NCBI GenBank assembly: GCA_013396755.1
Contig: VWZF01000297.1
Coordinates: 1 to 64,000, forward strand
Reading direction: 5' to 3'
DNA: 64,000 bases
Source of the DNA: Sclerurus mexicanus
Taxonomy: Eukaryota; Chordata; Aves; Passeriformes; Furnariidae
The notes under the pieces are model-generated. The model saw only the letters and a list, made by a program, of their open reading frames with translations, searched no databases and was not told the origin of the DNA. How positions within the stretch are numbered: the first letter of the stretch is position 1; each line of letters starts with the position of its first letter. Position numbers and translations under genes: made by a program. Below are positions 60,967 through 64,000 of this stretch, piece after piece.

Positions 60967-63881
60967 GTAGGTGAGGTGAAATGTGGTCTCTGAGACTGGG
61001 TGGGATGGGGAAGGGCTGGATTGGCTTTATGCTTTGTTATGCACACATTCTCACCTTTTTGCCTTGCCAAATCCTTGTCTCTTGCTGGAAATCTTCCTAA
61101 CAGTCCTGAGTTTGCCAGTTCCAGATGACTTTGCAGATGTGTTTAGCCCACAATAAGATTTTTGTCTTTGCCAGGTGAAATGGCCAAATTTTGTGAGCTT
61201 AATTATCACGTGGCTTGACAAGCACTTTTCAGCACCACTTCTTGTTTTAGGCAGCCTCTGCTTTTTGTCACCCTTGGGTCATCTCCTTAGTTATCATAGT
61301 ACAATAAACACAACTTTCAACCTAAGTGAGTTCCCTGGTTGCTTATTATTTTGCTTCCACATACAGCCTTCAGGAAAGTGAAGGAGGTTGATACCAATGT
61401 GGGAAGAAGCAACGGTCTAAACAGCAGTTGTTGATGAAAGCAGTGCTTGTCAGCCTGCAGCCTTAGCACTGAATTAGCTATGCCTGGCTTACCCCTGGCC
61501 GTGCTCCCAAGTCATCGTGAGGCTAAGCAGTTCATGGAAATTCAGAGACAGATAACTATCCCCATTGAGCTTTGCTGTTCTACAAACAGTTTTCAAATTT
61601 CGGGGCTTTAAAGAAGCCTGTGGGAGGATGGGTGGATGAATAGCTGGATGCTCAAAGCAGTGAAAACTGGACTTAATCATTTGACACTCCTAAACCGTAT
61701 CAGTGAAAGTCAGGCTTGATAAGCAGGATGTGCCAAGCAGTCTTTATAACAGTGCACATTCCTTTGGAAGAGCTGAAGTTGTGTAGAGAAGCTTTTATGA
61801 TGAAGAATGGCTGAAGTCCTGTGACAAAACCTGGTAAGGCACATCCTGGCCATGAATTCATTAGTATAGAAAGGCTTTGAGAACTGGAAAGGAGAAGGGA
61901 CTGAAGGGAGTTAGCTGGCAAGCTAGCTCTGTGTGCATGGTGTGGAGACTGAAATACGAAGAATATCTGTCACATGGAATAACATGAGACATGATTGTTT
62001 TGCTTTCAACAAAGTTTCAGTGCCTTATGGGTGTGGAGTGTTCTGTTTTGATTTTCCTGTTTTCTTTTTCTGGTTTGTTTGTTTTTTCAATTTTGGTGAG
62101 TTTTAAAGACCTTGCCTTAAATGCTTCCCCAAACCTGATACAGCACTCCTGAGTCCATAAAATTCGTTGTGGGTTTAGTTCGTTACAGTGAGATATTCCC
62201 ATTCTGACAGAGGAAGGGGAAAGTGAGGGAAGGAGAGGGTCAGGCTTGCCTGTCACGTGTCGCTTGCTGCCTGGAGTGAAGCTCCTGGTTGAGTTGAAGA
62301 GGGGAAGCAAACAGACTCGCTCTGCGTTTTTCCAGAGGTGAAATCATTCATTCCAGCTGCTCACTCTCAATGAGGCCTGGTGCATGGAAGGTCAGGGCTT
62401 CCTGATCGCATAGCTGTCTGCACACTGTTCAAATCCCACAGCCTGCCAGGCTGGCTGCAGGATGTCCCGCTGATTACTAGCTGGCTTGTCTCCTGCACTG
62501 CGGTATCTCTTCAGGATGTGGCAGGGTCTGTTTTCCTGCAGCACCTCTTGGGACATTGGGGCTCCCAAGCTCCTTAGTACTCCTTAGTACCTTAGGAGCT
62601 GCTAGAAGAGAAGGAACCAGAACCAAGCTGCAGATGTGGCTGACAGGCCTTTCCAAGTGTCAAGCTTGTGAGCCTGCCAGGGCTTGAAAACTCATGTTTT
62701 CCCTTCTGAGACAGTACTGGTTGCCTGGGCTATTCCTTGTTCAGTGCCACTGCCTTTGTGCACATGGAAATCTCAGGCTTAGAGGCATGTCCTTAAGAAG
62801 ATTCCAGTCTATTTTATGAAGCAGAGTATAGTTCTGGCTGCAGCTTACCTTGGCAGCCTGACAGCCTCTTACATTCTTCATGTAAAAAGACAGGCTGCCT
62901 TAATAGCGTTACTAATTTGTTGACAGCTTTTGTATTTGATACTGCAGCAGCCAGGAAGGAAAAACATCTTACTGTAATCTCTCTTTATAACAGAGCGGGG
63001 AGGCTCACCTTCAAAACCAGGATTTTCATTACCAGGTGTAGTAAATGCGGCAAATTAGAGATCTAACCCAAATTTGGGAGCTAGTGTCTCCCTTGAGTCA
63101 TATCCTCCATTTCAGGGCTGTCAAACAATGTCTGAAGTGTTTAGACTCTTAGGAAGCTGTGTGTGTGACTGCTTGTCCTTCCCACAGCTGAGCTTCAGGC
63201 TTCTGTCTTGGAATCTGGTTTGTGCTTTTTAGGAAAAAAAAAAATTAGAATTGCCCTTGCATGAGCAGAACAGTTTTGAGCGTGTCTGTGCAATTGGTTG
63301 GCCTTAACCACTACCAGTTGATAGTGTGGGCTTTCAGAGCAGTTAGTCAGAAAAGCAGCTCTTGGTGGTTTGGAGGCAGTCCTAGACTCCTACTTCTCTC
63401 TGGATAGACCCTCCTCTATCTGTATAGGAGGGTTCATAAACTCTTACAGGGCACCATTTTTTCGTCTCCCTATCCAGACAGCCAAAGCTCTGGGCTTCAT
63501 CGGAGAGTTTCAGAACCTACTACTGTATTTTAAGGTTGCTAATTAAGGTCTTGTAGTAGACAGCTCTGTCACCTAACTCGGTATTGCAGAGCAGATTGCA
63601 GCTTCCCTGTTCCCGTAGCTGTGTAGGATCTGTTAACAGCAGCAGAAGTGCTAATGGCGCGTGCTGCTCAGCCATGAGAAGCTACTACACTTATAGACCC
63701 CAGCCTACCCTGCTGCCCCTGTGTTCTGTTTTTCCTGCCTGCAAGTAACTGGCTGGAGTTTGGCTTTAATTTGTTCATCTTCATATCTCATTATGTTCTT
63801 GTATTTGTCTTTCTCCTTTTTCCAACTTCTCACTTTTTGTGCTCTCACACTGTGTTGATGCTGAAATGTGGTATGTTCCAG
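60967..63881. other. VANGL1 intron after fourth coding exon (to candidate microexon)
   Basis: About 2.9 kb without a recognised transposon. There is an 11-base direct repeat (CTCCTTAGTAC) near 62,569-62,590. A strongly pyrimidine-rich stretch lies at about 63,806-63,850, before the candidate microexon. Confidence 0.6.
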
Positions 63882-63920
63882 CTGCCCTTGCCTTCAAACT
63901 GAAAGCATATATAATGGGGG
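63882..63920 (+). CDS. VANGL1: Candidate 39-nt in-frame VANGL1 microexon
   Basis: Thirty-nine bases are bounded by TATGTTCCAG and a full-consensus GTAAGT donor, with a long pyrimidine tract and a branch-point-like TGATGCTGAAAT upstream. The upstream exon leaves one base (G). In that phase the segment is open and reads AALAFKLKAYIMG plus one base, so inclusion would add 13 residues without shifting the frame. Human VANGL1 as I recall it has no such insert between KVYNVDG and PSNNATG. It could be an alternative (perhaps neural) microexon, a lineage-specific exon or a chance arrangement. No transcript evidence is available here. Confidence 0.4.
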
Positions 63921-64000
63921 GTAAGTTGCATTCTCGGCATGTTCACCTCACTCTGCCTTTGTGTATGTGCCATGAGATCCCTCATCCCAACTAACTTCCC

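Noticed and set aside
62420..62440. TGTTCAAATCCCA resembling a tRNA B box
   Set aside because: No matching A box or cloverleaf stems in the surrounding 80 bases.

Overview
The window looks like nuclear DNA of a bird. The evidence is intron-rich vertebrate genes, four truncated CR1 LINE copies (one with the avian-type tail of ATTCTATGAT units), a retroviral solo LTR that resembles a family widespread in birds, and two CpG-rich promoter-like patches. I recognise two protein-coding genes, both on the + strand and head to tail. All protein comparisons are from memory of the human proteins; no search was run.

Region 1 (about 1-22,755) is CHD1L (ALC1), the poly(ADP-ribose)-activated SNF2-family chromatin remodeler. 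I can place 22 consecutive coding exons with compatible phases, from the exon carrying ATPase motif I (1557-1669) to the stop codon at 22,267-22,269. They encode 855 residues: two RecA-like ATPase lobes, an acidic and basic linker, and a C-terminal macro domain. The initiator exon is not visible and should lie just before base 1, or end in the CpG-rich first 86 bases. The last exon (22,191-22,269) is easy to miss because the donor before it is weak and a better-looking donor lies 13 bases downstream.

Region 2 (about 22,760-27,950) is intergenic with no gene I can support. A CpG island at about 27,960-28,545 is the likely promoter and first untranslated exon of the next gene.

Region 3 (about 28,000 to the window end) is the 5' 60 percent of VANGL1, the four-pass membrane core protein of planar cell polarity. 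Four coding exons are placed (36,054-36,124; 37,845-37,971; 41,106-41,713; 60,833-60,966), giving 313 residues: the phosphorylatable N-terminus, all four membrane helices and the start of the cytoplasmic C-terminal domain. The remaining exons lie beyond base 64,000. The 19-kb fourth intron holds a solo LTR and two CR1 pieces. In the last 120 bases there is a candidate 39-nt microexon with strong splice sites, in frame with VANGL1.

The two genes are functionally unrelated: one acts in nuclear DNA repair and chromatin, the other in plasma-membrane polarity signalling. I found no tRNA, rRNA, CRISPR array or bacterial-type operon. Most other long open frames are antisense or intronic chance frames.
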